DNA of 64,000 bases from Prorocentrum cordatum. Lineage: Eukaryota > Sar > Dinophyceae > Prorocentrales > Prorocentraceae. Shown in pieces: positions 51,355 to 63,170 of this stretch. The notes beneath the pieces were generated by a model. The model did no database searches, was not told the origin of the DNA, and saw only the letters and a program-made list of their open reading frames with translations. The stretch is taken from assembly GCA_963575745.1 (NCBI GenBank), contig CAUYUJ010000769.1, positions 524,001-588,000 of the forward strand. Reading direction: 5' to 3'. A program made the position numbers and the translations under genes. Each line of letters begins with the position of its first letter. The first letter of the stretch is position 1.

Positions 51355-51675
51355 GGGCTGCGGCACGCGCGGGGAAAAAAGGGGAAAGGATAAAGACGGC
51401 GGGCCAGAAACGGGGGCGGAAGCAACAATAGCAAACCCAACGTTCTGAATTATGTGCAGCGACCCAGGCTTCGTTCCTAAGAACTGCATAAACGTCCGCC
51501 CCGAATTACGGCCTTCGGCGGCTACTGCGGATTACCCTGCAACGTCAACGCCGAATCGGCGCTGGCCGATGCCTGTGAACGCTAAATCGGCGCTGCGTCA
51601 TTGACTGCCAAACGCCACTCGTCAAAAAAACACAGGCTTCAAACGGTATACAAGGCTCCCGTGATTTGCAAAAGG
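51355..51675 (+). repeat. ~330-bp dispersed repeat, copy 2
   Basis: See copy 1; same orientation, about 1,130 bp apart. Confidence 0.75.
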
Positions 51676-52736
51676 TCGAACCCCCCAGGCATACAGCTGG
51701 CTTCGCTGAGCCAAGGGATGCGGGATGTCGGTAGGAGGCGGCTCACGGGGACGGGGCCTCGGCGATGGGCAGCGCGGGCAGCCGATGCTTCGCGAGAAGG
51801 GGACACGTACAGAACGGCACTTAGCGGCCGGGGCGCGGTACACGTTGGGAGCGCGAGTGGCGGCAACCCGACATAGTTCTATAAGTGCTCCGTTTTGTGA
51901 GGATGTCTCCAGCGAAACCAGCACGTACTGAACTACACCTGGTGCCTGGCTAAGTGTAGTTTTGAACGTGCTGGATGTCTCGCGCGGGGCGAGCACGTAC
52001 AGACCGGCACCTGGCGAAAGGGGCGGGGTGCAGGTCGGGTGCGTCGTCGCGCCCTGCCCGCAGAGTCAGGAAGGCAAGGGCCGCTGAACCCCCAGTCGAC
52101 CTCCGGGCGGAGGTGTCTGAACGCCCCAGGGCTATCCAATGGAATTCCTAACTGCGGCCTCCGCTCACATCGCGTCCCCTATCAGAGCATCTCGCCTGGT
52201 CACTGTGTTCCCCATTCCCGCCCGCTGCTTTGCCCTCCCCCTCCCCCGTTCTTCCTGTACCTGCCGCCCTCCATTTCCCTGAACGTTTCCCAATTGCCCC
52301 TGGCCCCTGCGTGGTGGCAAACGCCCGCGCCCCACCGCAGCTGAAAGACTCACCTTGCGCTCGTCCTCCAATCCACTCGTGAGGCGCAAGTCCTGATTCC
52401 AGACTGACACTAGCAAACTACGCCGAAGCCCCGGCAAGTCCAACGGGCGCGATCGACCCCCTCGAACGGCGGGCGAACCAATAATTACGCAAGACGATGT
52501 CGCAAAAATAAATTTGGAATTTGGGTTTCCGCGCAAGAAGCTAATCCACTCGCCCAAAATGTAGTTCGGTGCCTGTCCGAGAAGAACGGGGCGGCCCCAT
52601 GCCCCCCCAGAGCGGGGGGCCCCCAGGGGATGCGCGCGGCTGGCGCGTTGTGACTGCCAGCCCCGCGCGCGGCCGTCGGGCGGCCCCCCCCCGGGCGGGC
52701 GCGGCGAAGCCGACCAGGAGGGGGAGAAGGAAACGA
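51676..52736. other. No gene; one small hairpin
   Basis: 51919-51975 folds as CCAGCACGTACTGAACTACA / TGTAGTTTTGAACGTGCTGG. Otherwise unassigned. Confidence 0.45.
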
Positions 52737-52767
52737 CGATGACGACGACGACGACGACGACGACGAC

Positions 52768-52801
<34 letters not shown>

Positions 52802-53215
52802 GTGATGGTGATGGTGATGGTGATGGTGATGGTGATGGTGATGATGATGATGATGATGAAGACGATGATGATGATGATGAGGAGGAGGAGGAGGAGGAGG
52901 AGAAAGAGAAAGAGGAGAAGGCGAAAGAGGAGGGGGGGGAGGGGGAGGAGGAGGAGGAGGAGGGAGGAGGAGGAGGAGGAGGAGGAGGAGGAGGAGGAAG
53001 AAAGGAGGAGGAGGAGGAGGAGGAGTAGGAGGAGGAGGAGGGGGAGGAGGAGGGGGAGGAGGAAGAGGAGGAGGATGGCAGAGGAGGAGGAGGAGGACGA
53101 GGAGGAGGAGGACGAGGAAGAGGAGGAGGAGGAGGAGGAGGACGAGGAGGAGGGGGGGGAGGAGGGAGAGGAGGAGGAGGACGTGGAGGAGGAAGAGGAG
53201 GAGAAGGAGGATGGG
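52737..53215 (+). repeat. 480-bp trinucleotide tract: GAC, GAT, GGT-GAT, then GAG
   Basis: Blocks change in order from (GAC)n to (GAT)n to (GGTGAT)n to (GAG/GGA)n. A frame of T, M, V then E/R residues is a by-product. Confidence 0.97.
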
Positions 53216-54500
53216 TGAGTCACTGGCGGGGCGGCGCCGCCCGCGCCCGCGGGCCGCCTGGGAAGAGGCCCGCGAGGTGGCCGAAGGATTCGGCCCAGCG
53301 CGCGCAGCTCAGGACGACCGCGCACCACTCCTCCCGCGGCCAGCCGCCCCCGCCCCCGTTCTCCGGGCCATCGGCGCGACGAAGCGCGCAGCCCTCGTCG
53401 CCGCTGGGGGGAACTCGGAGGCGGCCTCCGTGGAGCTGGCGGCCACGAGCTCCTCGAGCAGGCGGCCAACCCCGCCAGGGGCAGCAGCGGGCGCCGCGGG
53501 GCCGAAGGGCCAGGACGCCTCGGCGCCCCACGCCTCGCCGCCGAGCGAACCTCCAGGCGACTCGCGACTGGGGGGCGCCCCGGCGGCGGCGGCGCCGGGC
53601 AGCGCGGCGGGCGCCGCGGCCGAGGGCGCTGGGCGCGACGCCGCCGCGCCCGCCCAAGCGTCGTCCTCTAAGTCGCTGCCGCCACCCGCCCCCAGACCAC
53701 CGCCGACAGCTGCGCCGGCAGCGATGTCGAGCACCATGGGCCCGTCCTACGCTCCGTTCCCTCGGCGGCGCCGAGCGCCCCATCGCCTCGCCCGTGGTCC
53801 CTGGCCGCCGGGCGGGGCGTCCGCCGCTGGAGCGCAAGGTGGCGCGCCTGGCCCTCCGCCGCCGTCGTCGCCGTCGCGACATGCAGCCGCGGCGCGGGCG
53901 GCTCGAAAGCCTCGGGCATCGCCGCCGCAGCGCGCGCGATGCCCTCCGCGGAGCGCAGCAGGCGAGCCGCCGCCGCGCCCCGCGCCAGGCCAGCAGCGCC
54001 ATGCGCCGCCAGCGCAGCCCCGCGGGGCGCTGCCAGCGCTGCGCGGCGATCCGTCGCCGCCACCATCGAAAGCCCGCGGCCGGCCAGGGGCCCTGCCGCG
54101 AGCTCGACGCGGACGCGGCTAGAAGAAGGAGGAAGAAGAGGAGGCGGAGGAGGAGGGAGGTAAACGCAAAAGATCAACAAACGAACGCCACGTGGAAGAC
54201 AACGCCGAACATAAGGAAACGCAGGTGGTGGCATGAAGATGTGGATCAACTGCTCCAGAGCGCGTCGAAGACGTGGGCTTGCGGCGAGCCGCGAGGCGTT
54301 GCTGCGATGGAAGCTCGGGCCCAAGCGTCGCTGGCGGCGGTCGCCCGCCCGCCGCGCGCGGCGTCGGCGGCCGCGGCGAAAACGGCGCGCGGGCTCGACG
54401 CCAGCCAAGCCATTTGACGCCCGCAAGCTAAGCCGCTCAAGTGCAAGAGCTCGCCCAAACGCGCGGCGGCCGGCGGCCGGCGCCAATCGGGCCACGCATG
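53216..54500 (-). other. GC-rich interval, possible coding, unresolved
   Basis: On the minus strand, alanine/glycine-rich frames (for example about 53737-53309 with GGVGRLLEELVAASSTEAASEF, and 54110-53850 with LLRSAEGIARAAAAMPEAFE) look less repetitive than chance, but they sit in different frames and show no domain. Could be exons of an unrecognised gene; equally could be GC artefact. Confidence 0.25.
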
Positions 54501-55298
54501 GGCAATGGGCATGACGCACTCAGCTGCCCTGCCCTTGCCGACGCCGAAACAAGCGTGGCGAGGACCCCCCGCCTGCGTCGGCCGCAGTCCAGCCACTGAA
54601 AGCAAGGCTTTGAGCGAAGCTGCCCACGCGCTGGGGGGCATGAGCGCGCCGATGAATGCGGAGGCGGCCCGTTCGCCGCGCTCGGTGCCCGGGTGGAACT
54701 CGCAGCTGTCAGCGGTCCGGCCGCGCTCGCAAATGCTGGCGAAGCGCGCGGAGGTCACGAACGCGAAAAGCGTCGGCTGCAGCACCGCGGCCAACGCCCC
54801 CAGGAACGGGGCCCCCCGCGGGGCCCTGGAGAAGCCGGTCCACGCTGAGGCGCGCAGTCGCCGCTGCGACTTCCAGCTGCCGCCGCGCCCGCAACGCTTT
54901 GGAAAAGAAACTGCCAGCAACCCGTTGTCCCGCTTCCATGCGAAGTCGACGCAGCTCCGTCGCGGCACCGGCCACGCGTTTCGCGGGGTTGATTCGGCGC
55001 CCACGACATCGCGCTGACATTGGACAATGGTCCACGGAAGAGCGGATATCTTGAGTTCGTTCTTGGCAGGTACGAGCTCGTGCGTTGCCTGAAACTGCAC
55101 TGGGGTGAGTCCATTGTTGTGCCGCGCTCGCACTTTCCGCGTGACCAGGTTCGCGCGGCGGGGGCGGCTGCGGCCAGATCGCTGGCCGAAGTCGCTTTGG
55201 CGGGTCGCGCAAGGGCTTCCTCTTGGGCCCAACCTGGGCACCCCTGGCATGGGACACCGCCTTCGCGAAGATGCACGAGCGGACTCTCGACTGGGGGT
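54501..55298 (-). other. Unassigned, possibly decayed continuation of the LINE fragment
   Basis: Lies 3' of the RT fragment on its strand. No RT motif B to E could be found in any frame. Confidence 0.3.
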
Positions 55299-55847
55299 TC
55301 ATCGGATGCGGCGCGCTTGCAGTCGAGGTGGCGCATCGCATGCACATCTTGCCCCTGGCTGCCCCTGCCGCTCGCCAGTAATCGCAAAACCCTCTGCGCG
55401 GGATCCGCCCAGCGAGCAAATGATGCCGTAGAGCACCGCAGCGAAGTTCGGGAACCAGGGTGGCCACCCCCGCGACGCGAACACCTGTTGGATGAGAGTC
55501 TGGCTGATGCTGGAGAACGCGGAGTCGAAGTCCAGGAGGACGGCGACAGGGAAGTCCTGCGTGAATGCGTTATGGAGCATCGCCTCAACGATGTCCAAAA
55601 CGTTCGCGAGCATGGAGCGCCCTCGAAGGAAACCGCACTGCTCCTGCGAAGCTCTGGGGGCTAGTTGCGGTCCGATGCGCATGCGGATGGCGCTGCAAAA
55701 GACCCGATTGTCCGGCTTCGTGATGCTCAGCGGCCTAATGCCGCGGGGGCGGAGACCTCCGTGCCGTCTGCGCGGATGGATGTGGCCTCTTTTTTTTGGA
55801 ATGACGACCACGACACTCTCGTGGAAGAACCCCCCATCCTCGCGCAC
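55299..55847 (-). pseudogene. LINE reverse transcriptase fragment
   Basis: Minus-strand frame of ~180 codons: VVVIPKKRG, GIRPLSITKPDNRVF, EQCGFLRGRSMLANVLDIVE, then the palm motif PVAVLLDFDSAFSSISQ and EGFAITGERQGQPG (the place of the usual RQGCPLS). It breaks there. This is a different LINE lineage from the one at 3520-9860 (RPLSI...NR and GFLxGRSM signature). No FVDD-type motif remains, so it is a dead remnant. Confidence 0.8.
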
Positions 55848-56457
55848 TCGTCGAAACCGTCCGCGGCGACGAGCTCCTTGTAGGCGGCCTCAGAAGCGAC
55901 AGCGGCGAGGTCCACACCAAGCTTTGAACGGAATGCCGTCAGGGCCAAGGGAGCTGTTCTCGGTGAGCACGGTCGCCTTCCTTGAGGTCTCCACCGGGAC
56001 AGCGTCATGAGGTAAATGCTCTTGATAGTCCGCAGGCACGTGCCGCGCGTGCTCGCGAAGCCACTAGTCCGTCAAGTGCTGATCGATGCCCTTTTCCTTG
56101 AAAGCCTTATCCCACTGCCCGCGCGGAAGACTTAGCATCCCATGCGGGTCGGAGGCGGCTTTTCCCGACGGCGCGTCGATGGCGACTGCCGAAGCTCAGG
56201 CTGCGGCGGCCCGGGGCCAACCAGCAGGCCAACTGGTGGTTCCTGCGGCGGCGGCGCGCGACCTGAGCTGGAGCAAAGCCCTCGAGGTCAGAGTGCAGGC
56301 TGCTGGGCTCCTGCATCGTGAAGTCGCTCTGCAAGCACACCACGAGCCGCCGGTCGCGGGCGAGACGATGGGCCAGCAGGAAGCGTCAAATCGTGAGGGG
56401 TTCTGCGCAGGATTCCGCCGTGGTGGGTACTTTTCCACCCACTGGGAGGCCCGTTTC
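55848..56457. other. No clear gene; upstream part of LINE remnant possible
   Basis: Minus frame 56008-55727 (ALTAFRSKLGVDLAAVASEAAYKELV) may be the segment before the RT, in another frame. Confidence 0.35.
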
Positions 56458-56738
56458 CGCTGGGTACTTTTCCAACCCTGGTGGGTACTTTTCCAACCCT
56501 GGTGGGTACTTTTCCAACCCTGGTGGGTACTTTTCCAACCCTGGTGGGTACTTTTCCAACCCTGGTGGGTACTTTTCCAACCCTGGTGGGTACTTCTCCA
56601 ACCCTGGTGGGTACTTTTCCAACCCTGGTGGGTACTTCTCCAACCCTGGTGGGTACTTCTCCAACCCTGGTGGGTACTTTTCCAACCCTGGTGGGTACTT
56701 CTCCAACCACTGGGTACTTCTCCAACCACTGGGTTGCA
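56458..56738 (+). repeat. 21-bp minisatellite, about 13 copies
   Basis: Unit GGTGGGTACTTTTCCAACCCT, with TTC/TTT variants at one position. 21 is divisible by three, so all six frames are open or nearly so; no protein is implied. Confidence 0.97.
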
Positions 56739-57165
56739 TGCTTCCGAGGCCCTCAGAAATCTCATCGCGGCACCAACGCGATCCTCGTACTTCATCCGTG
56801 GGAGGCAGTCCGCCGAACTCAGGAAGACAGCGCCTGCTCGGCCTGCCGCCTGGCACGTCTGAGCAGCTGCAGCCCGACAGTGCCTGGGCAGCCGCCGTGG
56901 TCACAGAAGAGACCACGCGGAGCGGGGGCCACTTGCCGAGGCCAATAGGGTTGATCCAAGACACGGTCACCAATCGGGCGGTCCGTGTCCCCGCTACCCG
57001 TCTTCAGGCAGTTCTGGAAGCTGAGCGGGCGATGGCGCAAGCACTGGATGCCAGTTGAAACCGGTGCAAGAGAGTCCAAGTATTCGACGTCGTACTGGTT
57101 GGTGTATGCACGATCGATGCGGGAACGAGAGCCAGGGGAGGCATACGCGGGCTCTGGCTGGAACT
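56739..57165. other. No gene seen
   Basis: Nothing recognised. Confidence 0.4.
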
Positions 57166-57310
57166 CATCGTGGAGACCAACTTGGCTTTCGATCGAATTG
57201 CGCCAAGAACAATAATCCCTCCCTGGCGAGCGGAGCGCGCAAGGGGCGGCGCTGGAAGCGCCGTTGGATGTCCCAGCGCCGATGAAAGAAATCCACGCGG
57301 AACTGTGAGA
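57166..57310. mobile_element. Hairpin element family B, degenerate
   Basis: Centre CTCCCTGGCGAGCGGAGCGC and right arm CCCAGCGCCGATGAAAGAAA, TCCACGCGGAACT resemble family B; the left arm is poorly kept. Confidence 0.5.
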
Positions 57311-58229
57311 AATGATGCTATGCAATTGTTTGTTGTTCGGAAGAAGGCTGAAGAGGCCTCCAAGACGGCCCCAAAAAGGAGCCCCACAGTGGAACTCCAA
57401 CGGACACTTCGAGCTCTGCGCCACACAAAGACCCCCGAGATCACCAGCAGGCCCCGAAGAAGTCCCAAGAAGCCCCGGGAGGAGGCAGAGGAGCAGAGTC
57501 GTGGAGTGGCTAACGACTTCAAGCCTTTCACCTCTTAGCGACTTTGCAGGAGCCATTTCTGCTGTCCCTCGACTCGCGCAGGAACTTCCACGATCCCTCC
57601 AGATTTACCTTGGTACCTCCGGTTCACTCTCGAGTTACCTGGATGTACGCCAATTTACCTAGATGTACCTCGGTTTGTCTGGGCTGATCCCCGCAGGAGG
57701 ATTGGAGACTGGCCTCCACGCCCGTTGGGGCAAGACCGCAAACTTCCCGACGTCCACCAGAGCCTCCTCCTGCTGCCTCTCGGCCTTCTCGCAACGATGC
57801 GGAGGCAAATTCCTTGAGGGCTTCGTCAGGACGATGACGGGCTATGGAGCAACATGTAGCGGGCACCGAGGCGGAGTAAGCCTGAGATGTAGCCGGATGA
57901 AGCGGGTCGAGACTGGACTCGGCGGGACGAAGCAGGCTTAGGTTAGGGCAGACTGAGCAGACTGAAGCTGGATTCGGCCAGTTTTCGACCAGGGATATAC
58001 CAGCGCCGCTTCCGAACTTGAGCTCCCAAGAGTTGCATCCTTACAAAAGGAGGAGGAGGAGCCATGGCCTCGTGGAGAAGCGGGAAGATGGCGCCCATCC
58101 AGAAGGAATAACACGAGTCTACCAGCTTGTTCGTCCTCGCGGAGGAGCCGCGCAACAAGCGGGGACGGGCTCCTCTCCTGCCGCTCGTCCTCTTCCTACT
58201 CCACGTCCTTCCTCTCTCTTCGTTATCCT
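57311..58229. other. Gene-free; two dispersed motifs
   Basis: 57557-57600 matches 41031-41075; 57968-58045 matches 11984-12065. No supported gene. Confidence 0.5.
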
Positions 58230-58539
58230 CCGCGACCTCCTCCTCCTCCTCCTCCTCCTCCTCCTCTTCGCCCTCGCTCTCGCAATCTTACCTCCTTCTC
58301 CTCTTTTTCATTCCTCCTTTTCCTCCACCACCTTCCATGACCACTAAGAGCAAGCAGAGCTTCCGCCACCAACTGCGCGGGCCGACGGGCTCTGACGGCC
58401 AGGGGTGCACGATAATGGCAAGCACAGACGTGCGGACGAGCAGCATGGCGCAGCATTGCTGGCACTGGTCTCGCAGGGCCGCGAAAGCGAGGCCACTTCC
58501 GAGCGCCATCAGCCTTGCAGCTAGCTCCAGCCTCTACTC

Positions 58540-58570
<31 letters not shown>

Positions 58571-58666
58571 ATCATCCTCATCATCAACAACCTGCTGTTC
58601 CCCCCTCCTCCCCCTCCTCTCTTCCTGCTCCTCCTCCACAACCTGCCACTCCCTCATCTTCCTCCC
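58230..58666. repeat. Pyrimidine tracts
   Basis: (CTC)n at 58235-58265 and 58543-58597, with mixed pyrimidines to 58660. Confidence 0.85.
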
Positions 58667-58796
58667 GGAGCAGGCAGGGAGCAGGTTGAGCTGCAGAAAT
58701 GCGGAGTAGCCCGGAGGTGGGTGGTGGTGGAGTGACCACCACCCACCTCCGGGCGACTCCGCATTTCTGCAGCTCAACCTGCTCCCTGCCTGCTCC
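58667..58796. other. 130-bp near-perfect palindrome
   Basis: 62-nt arms (58667-58728 and 58735-58796) separated by six bases, with one mismatch. Arms begin GGAGCAGGCAGGGAGCAGGT and include GAGCTGCAGAAATGCGGAGT and GAGGTGGGTGGTGGT. Confidence 0.96.
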
Positions 58797-59085
58797 GTCT
58801 CTCCCGTCTCCGCCTACTCAGCGCGCTCGCTCAGCCCACCTCAACACCTCCTCCTCCTCCTCCTCCTCCTCCTCTCCTCCTCCTCCTCCCTCCCCCTTCC
58901 TCCTCCTCCTCCTCCTCCTCCTCCTCCTCCTCCTCCTCCTCCTCCTCCTCCTCCTCCTCCTCCTCCTCCTCCCCCTCCCCCTCCTCCTCCTCCCCCTCCT
59001 CCTCCTCCTCCTCCTCCCCTCCTCCTCCTCCTCCTCCTCCTCCTCCTCCTCGTCCTCCTCCTCCTCCTCCTCCTCCTTCTCCACC
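58797..59085. repeat. (CTC)n tract
   Basis: About 240 bp of CTC with short CCC interruptions. Confidence 0.97.
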
Positions 59086-59790
59086 TCAGGCGTCCTCCCC
59101 CGTCCCTCCCTGCTCGCTGGGCCCCTCCCCTCCACAAACCCCCGACGTCGTGCCTTTCCCGGCGCCCCGAGGTCTCGACCCCCTCCCGGGGGACCCGCTT
59201 CTCCTCCCGAGCCGCTCCCGAGGGCCCCGCGGAGGCCCCGTGGAGGCCCCCGAGAGGCCGAGATCGGCAGAGCACCCTCCGCCGTGCTCTCTCCACGGTG
59301 CGAGCACTGGCGGCGCGCAGAGAAGGAGGGGGGAAGACTTCTTAGAGGAGGAGGAGGAGGAGGAGGAGGAGGAGGAGGAGGAGGAGGAGGAGGAGGAGGG
59401 GGAGAAGGAGGAGGAGGAGGAGAAGAAGGAGGACGAGCAGTGGGGGGGAGGGGGGGAGACTTCTTAGAAGGAGGCTGCTTCTCAGAAGCCGCGGGCCTTA
59501 CGTTCACAGACGAGGCCCGCGCCTTCCCTTCTGAGAGGCAGGGGTGCTTCTAAGAGGCCCTCCCCCCTCCCCCCGCCCCCCTCTGCGCGTGGCTGAGAGC
59601 ATGTGTTGATCTCTGGCACCGATTCCCTCCTGCCTCGTCCTGCTCCCTCCTCCAAGACATCCGACGTTGTGTTTTTTGTTGAGCAGCGTGGCTCGCCCGA
59701 CAGATTGACCCCTTCCCTCGGGCTCGGCTTCTGTCCCGAGCCGTTTTCTGACGGCCCGTGGGCCTGGCAGGGTTCCCCGCAAGCCGAACA
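59086..59790. repeat. Duplicated ~120-bp segment around a (GGA)n tract
   Basis: 59115-59235 and 59640-59765 share GACGTxGTGxxTTT, GACCCCxTCCC and CTCCCGAGCCG. Between them is (GGA)n at 59348-59440. Confidence 0.65.
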
Positions 59791-60120
59791 ATTGTCAAAA
59801 CCTGCCGTCGTGATCTCGAACATTGACAGAAGACCATGGCGCATGACGCTCTTCAGTGAAAGCTGCCAGGGGCATTCCACGTGCGCACCTCAACGAATTC
59901 CAAGTGGACCCCGGCGGGGTAGCTATGCGACGTCCAAACCGAATGTATCGGGCGAAACGCACGTCGATTAGCGACATCGACTTGGGACTACACCGGGACA
60001 CGCGAATGCCAACGTAGAATGAAACGGTGCAGATTTCCTGTCGACTTGTCTGGGTGGGCGACCTCTCAATGCCCGATGATCTGTCCACGAAGCGAAGATG
60101 TGCCGCCAGGACCTCCGCTG
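59791..60120. other. No gene seen
   Basis: Nothing recognised. Confidence 0.4.
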
Positions 60121-60243
60121 GCCATCGCTCGGACGTCCATTCCCTGTTTTTTGTCGGTTCGTGCGTGGTTGTTTCGCCAAATGATCGAGGATGCTCCTCG
60201 ATGGTCCTCGCCGAAAGAAAAATGCACACGTCCGAGCGATGCC
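60121..60243. mobile_element. Hairpin element family A, full copy (123 bp)
   Basis: Ends GCCATCGCTCGGACGT and ACGTCCGAGCGATGCC, perfect over 14 bases. Confidence 0.92.
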
Positions 60244-60424
60244 AAGTCCGTCGTCCCCAAACCTCTCCTAGGGCCCATCCCGATCTGCTTCTGGGGGCGG
60301 CTCCGCCAGTGGCGACGAGAAGCCCACCCACATTGGAGGCCCACAGAGGACGACCACCGCCAGGGAGGCGAGTCTCAGCTGCAACACATCGGGAGAAGTC
60401 GGATCGGTCCCAAAAGTTAGGGGA

Positions 60425-60561
60425 CCACATGCGAACCCTAACCCTACCCCCACGATTTCTAAGGGGAGGGTGGGGTTCACCTCGCTCGGGGGCTCCCGAA
60501 CAAAGTGACCCCCCCCTCCCCCTCAGAAATCGTGGGGGGCAGGGGCAGGGTTCGCATGTGG
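60425..60561. mobile_element. Hairpin element family C, 137 bp
   Basis: CCACATGCGAACCCTAACCC, TACCCCCACGATTTCT and inverse AGAAATCGTGGGGGGCAGGG, GCAGGGTTCGCATGTGG. Arms ~37 nt. Confidence 0.88.
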
Positions 60562-61235
60562 CACCCCCTCCGTCGCTCTCCGCGCTGGCCCTCGCCTGGA
60601 GCCGCCCTCGTGGGTCGACGTCGCCCCGGCCCGGAGCGAAGGTCGCCCACCCCCCGGACCGATTCTGAGGACGTGAGGGTCGACCAACCAACACTTTTTT
60701 GATCCTCGGGTCGAGAGCGAGCCTCTTCCGGTCGAAGCTAAGCGGGCCGCGCACAGCTTTAATTAACAGAGGAAGGACAATACAAGGAAGGGCCTCACGT
60801 CAAGGCCAAGAGAGGGCAAAGCCCCGGGATCAGGCGGTGCCGAAAGCGAAGGGCCCCCGTCGACCAACCAACACCTGACCCCGATATGAGGCCGGCACGA
60901 TCGCCGCGGCGACCTTCGAAACCGACCGGGAGGCTTGATTCGGGGTCGGATAGCACGCAGCGGTACTCCGAAGCGCGTTCTGGCCAGAATCACATCACCA
61001 CCCTGGGCCTGAGTGGTTTAGCGAGTTCCCTCTTCCATCTTCCCTCTTCCCCTTGAGGGATGGGTTTGCTCCTCCCCCTGCCCCTTCCCCCTGGACCTGG
61101 AGGGAAAAGGGCTGCTAGGGGTTAGAGCGTCCAAAACGGCCTCGGCGAGAAATCACGCAATACATTCCTTGCTCGACTAAGGCTTCGGCCACATGTTGGC
61201 CTCCTGGGGGCAGCGCTAATTTACTACGGCCCCTC
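60562..61235. other. No gene seen
   Basis: GTCGACCAACCAACAC occurs at 60681 and 60858 as a direct repeat. Nothing coding. Confidence 0.4.
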
Positions 61236-61980
61236 CTTTGATCGAACTCCTCCAAGATGGCCCGAATTGGCCCCCGAGGGTGCCCAAGACGGCCCCAAGA
61301 GGTGCCCAGGAGGCCCCACGAGACCCCCAAGAGACCCCCAAGAGGCCCCCCAGAGGCACAAAAGATGCCCCAAGAGGCCTTAGCGAGAAGGCCAGCATCA
61401 CTGATGTCACTAACGAGGTCTTGGGCACTTTTTGGCCTCCTGGAGGGGGATGCTAATGTTTCCTTTTCCGGTTCCCCTTCTTCCCCTTCTTCCCCCTCGT
61501 GGAAGGGTTTACCCCTTCTCCTACCCCCTCCCCGTGGACCTGGAGGGGCGGGGTTTCGAGGGGCTAGAGCGCCCCAAAACGGCCTCGGCGAGAAGGCACA
61601 AGCTTATAATTGTGCTACGGCTTTGGTCATATGTTGGCCTTCTGGGAGGGGGGGGGGGCGGCGCTAATCTACTACGGCCCCTCCTTTGATCGCACTCCTC
61701 CAAGATGGCCTCAAGGTGGCCCCCGACGCTCCCAGGAGGCACCAAGACGACCCCAAGAGGCGCCCAGGAGGCCCTAAGAGGCCTCCAAGACGCCACCACG
61801 ATGCCTCCAAGAGATCCCTAAGAGGCTCCCAAGTGACCCCGAAGAGGCCCCCAACAGGCCCGAAGAGGCACCCCCTAAACACGCAAGACGCGCTAAGATG
61901 CCCCACGGACCGTCACGAGGCCCCCAAGACGTCCCAAGAGGCCTACAAACAGCTCCCAACAGACATCCGAAGATAATCCA
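61236..61980 (-). repeat. CCAAGAGGCCCC-type minisatellite, two blocks
   Basis: 61250-61400 and 61695-61975, irregular 12-15-bp units (CCCAAGACGGCCCCAAGAGG). On the minus strand this is the CTTGGGGCC subunit of the 386-bp satellite. Between them two CCCCTCCTTTGATCGxACTCC phrases (61226 and 61676) are direct repeats. Confidence 0.8.
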
Positions 61981-62345
61981 AGAGACATCCAGGATGCATC
62001 AGGCCTTTCTGCTCGCCCTCCTCCTCCTCCTCCTCCTCCTCCTCCACCTCATTCTCCTCCTCCGCCACCTCTTCCTCCCTTCTCCTACTTTTCTCATCGG
62101 CCCGATCCTCTTCCATCTTTCCTCCCCCCCTCCCCCCTCCTCCCCCTCCCCTTTCTCCTCCTTCTTCTCCTCTTCGCCCTCATCTGACTAATCCTACTCC
62201 CTCCTCCCTCCTCCCTCCTCCCACTCCCCTTTCTCCTCCTCCCCCTCCTCCTTCTCTTCCTCCTTCTCTTCCTCCTCCGCATCCTCCTCCTCGTCATCGT
62301 CCTCCTCCTCCGCCTCCTCTTCGTCCTCCTCTGGCTCTTCCTCTA
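61981..62345. repeat. CT-rich tract
   Basis: Mixed CTC/TTC/CCT for about 350 bp. Confidence 0.9.
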
Positions 62346-63170
62346 TCATCCCCTCTTTGGGGCATGACGGGTCCTCAGCCTTGATTCTACTGCGTGCCCC
62401 CCCCCACCACATGCCTGATCAGGGCAACTCGCCTGGGCATCGTTTCTGGGTGGGCTGGCGGGGCTACGCGAGGCGTCTAGAACTTCAACGCGGATCCTGC
62501 CGTGGCGACGAGGACCCCCTTGGAGGCCCAAACAACATGAAAACGAGCCAGGTTTGAACCTCGAACCGTCGAACCTCTTTCATGCAAAACGCCCTCCCGC
62601 CCCCCGCGCGGCTCCTCCCCTGGAAGCCGCCCTCGACCGCCATCTGGCGGGCCACGGACCACCGGAGGAAGGCGCGCAGGTCCAGCGCGCTCGCCTCGTC
62701 GGAACGGAAGGAGGGGGCGGGCCGGAGCACCCCCGAGGCAGATCCTGGTACCTTTGCGCCTCGCAGTGTGCGAGAAGCGGGCGCACGCTGACATGGAAAG
62801 TGGTGACCCATGGATCTCGCGCGAAGGGCGCCAGCTCCGCGCGTCGGGGAGACGCCTCCCCCCCCCCGAGACGTGGGGCCAACGCCCCCCCCCCCTCCGT
62901 CTTGAGCGGGCAGATGTTGCCCAGAACGCGGATGCCTTCGCGAATCCACGCGCATCGGTCGCTTGCTGCGCCTCCCCGAAACATGCGAAACATACGAAGG
63001 ATCTCGCGCCCTCGCGCAGCCCCCCTCCGGACAGCCGGACGGGCGCCACCTCCGCAGAGCGGCCCCGCCAAAGGGGACGGGTGCACAGCGCGCAGATCGC
63101 TCCGTACGACATCGGCGCGAATCTGGCTTCGAGTTCATGCTATCGGCACGTTCCGGAATTCCTTGCTTGC
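62346..63170. other. GC-rich interval, no supported gene
   Basis: Long overlapping frames on the minus strand have no domain and change frame freely. No call made. Confidence 0.4.

Noticed and set aside
52739-53218. Frame with long T, M, V and E runs
   Set aside because: Direct translation of trinucleotide blocks.
56458-56738. CRISPR-like regular array
   Set aside because: The 21-bp units abut with no spacers; it is a plain minisatellite.
60433-60450. Telomere-like AACCCTAACCC
   Set aside because: Only two units, and they are part of the inverted arm of a hairpin element.
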